6,638 nt of DNA. Origin: an uncultured Prevotella sp. Lineage in GTDB: Bacteria; Bacteroidota; Bacteroidia; Bacteroidales; Bacteroidaceae. A program made the translations under genes and the position numbers. The notes under the pieces are model-generated. The model ran no database searches. It was not told the origin of the DNA and saw nothing but the letters and a program-made list of their open reading frames with translations. How positions within the stretch are numbered: the stretch's first letter is position 1; every line of letters begins with the position of its first letter. The DNA lies in assembly GCA_937901345.1 (NCBI GenBank), contig CALCHM010000166.1, forward strand, positions 1 through 6,638. Direction: 5' to 3'. Below are positions 6,473-6,638 of this stretch, in pieces.

Positions 6473-6495
6473 ATCCTCTCTGCTGTCTGCATTTT

Positions 6496-6544
6496 AAGAA
6501 AATCAGGACCGAGCACCTTGAAGGGACTCGGCCCTGATTTTCTT
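6496..6544 (+). terminator. Rho-independent terminator after the sialidase gene
   Basis: Arms 6496-6513 and 6527-6544 pair over 18 positions with a single A-C mismatch, around a 13-nt loop. The GC-rich inner part (CAGG-CCGAG with CTCGG-CCTG) is flanked by A-rich and T-rich ends (AAAATC / GATTTTCTTT). The hairpin starts 24 nt after the stop codon. Because the stem carries A-rich and T-rich flanks on both sides, it could also end transcription coming from the right. Confidence 0.88.
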
Positions 6545-6572
6545 TGTAAAAAAGGAATCAAAAAGTACCTCA

Positions 6573-6638
6573 AATTTTAGAATTTTAGAATTTTAGAATT
6601 TTAGAATTTTAGAATTTTAGAATTTTAGAATTTTAGAA
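6573..6638. repeat. 8-bp tandem repeat AATTTTAG, at least eight copies
   Basis: Eight exact copies of AATTTTAG run from 6573 to 6636 and the array continues to the window edge, so its full length is unknown. The array lies 29 nt after the terminator hairpin in non-coding sequence. The unit contains TAG and, being 8 bp, places stops in every forward frame, so it is not coding on this strand. It is a likely variable-number tandem repeat. Confidence 0.92.

Overview
The window looks like a piece of a Bacteroidota chromosome, most likely a Prevotellaceae-type member of the Bacteroidales. Four things point there: a TTTG / TAnnTTTG promoter, no Shine-Dalgarno sequence before the main start codon, a Bacteroidales-style sialidase with its associated N-terminal domain, and a type IX secretion-like C-terminal tail (IYDLQGRR...PGIYI...GKKVFIK). 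The genus assignment is inference.

Layout. Positions 1-470 are non-coding and rich in short direct repeats. A CT-rich block there is bracketed by a 16-bp inverted repeat (133-148 / 338-353). A candidate promoter lies at 470-499, and a perfect 9-bp dyad overlaps its -7 box. A leader of roughly 350 nt follows. It holds an 11-C homopolymer inside a tiny ORF and a nested hairpin with a perfect 13-bp outer stem (661-727). One very large gene, 857-6472 (+), fills almost all of the remainder. It is followed by a strong hairpin terminator (6496-6544) and an 8-bp tandem repeat that runs off the right edge (6573-6638).

The single gene encodes a secreted modular protein of 1871 aa. In order it has: signal peptide; SGNH/GDSL esterase domain with a full catalytic set; a second SGNH domain whose catalytic residues are replaced; a helical linker; a beta-trefoil-like domain; three tandem beta-sandwich-like modules of no family I recognise; a second beta-trefoil-like domain; a sialidase-associated N-terminal domain; a GH33 exo-alpha-sialidase with its catalytic residues intact; and a C-terminal sorting tail. 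The likely job is removal of sialic acids from host or dietary glycoconjugates, with the esterase plausibly removing O-acetyl groups that block the sialidase. The esterase substrate is inference.

The points most worth a second look are the dead second SGNH domain, the unrecognised beta-module array between paired trefoil-like domains, the sharp base-composition step at the sialidase, and the structured leader with its poly-C tract. I see no CRISPR array, tRNA, rRNA or transposase gene.
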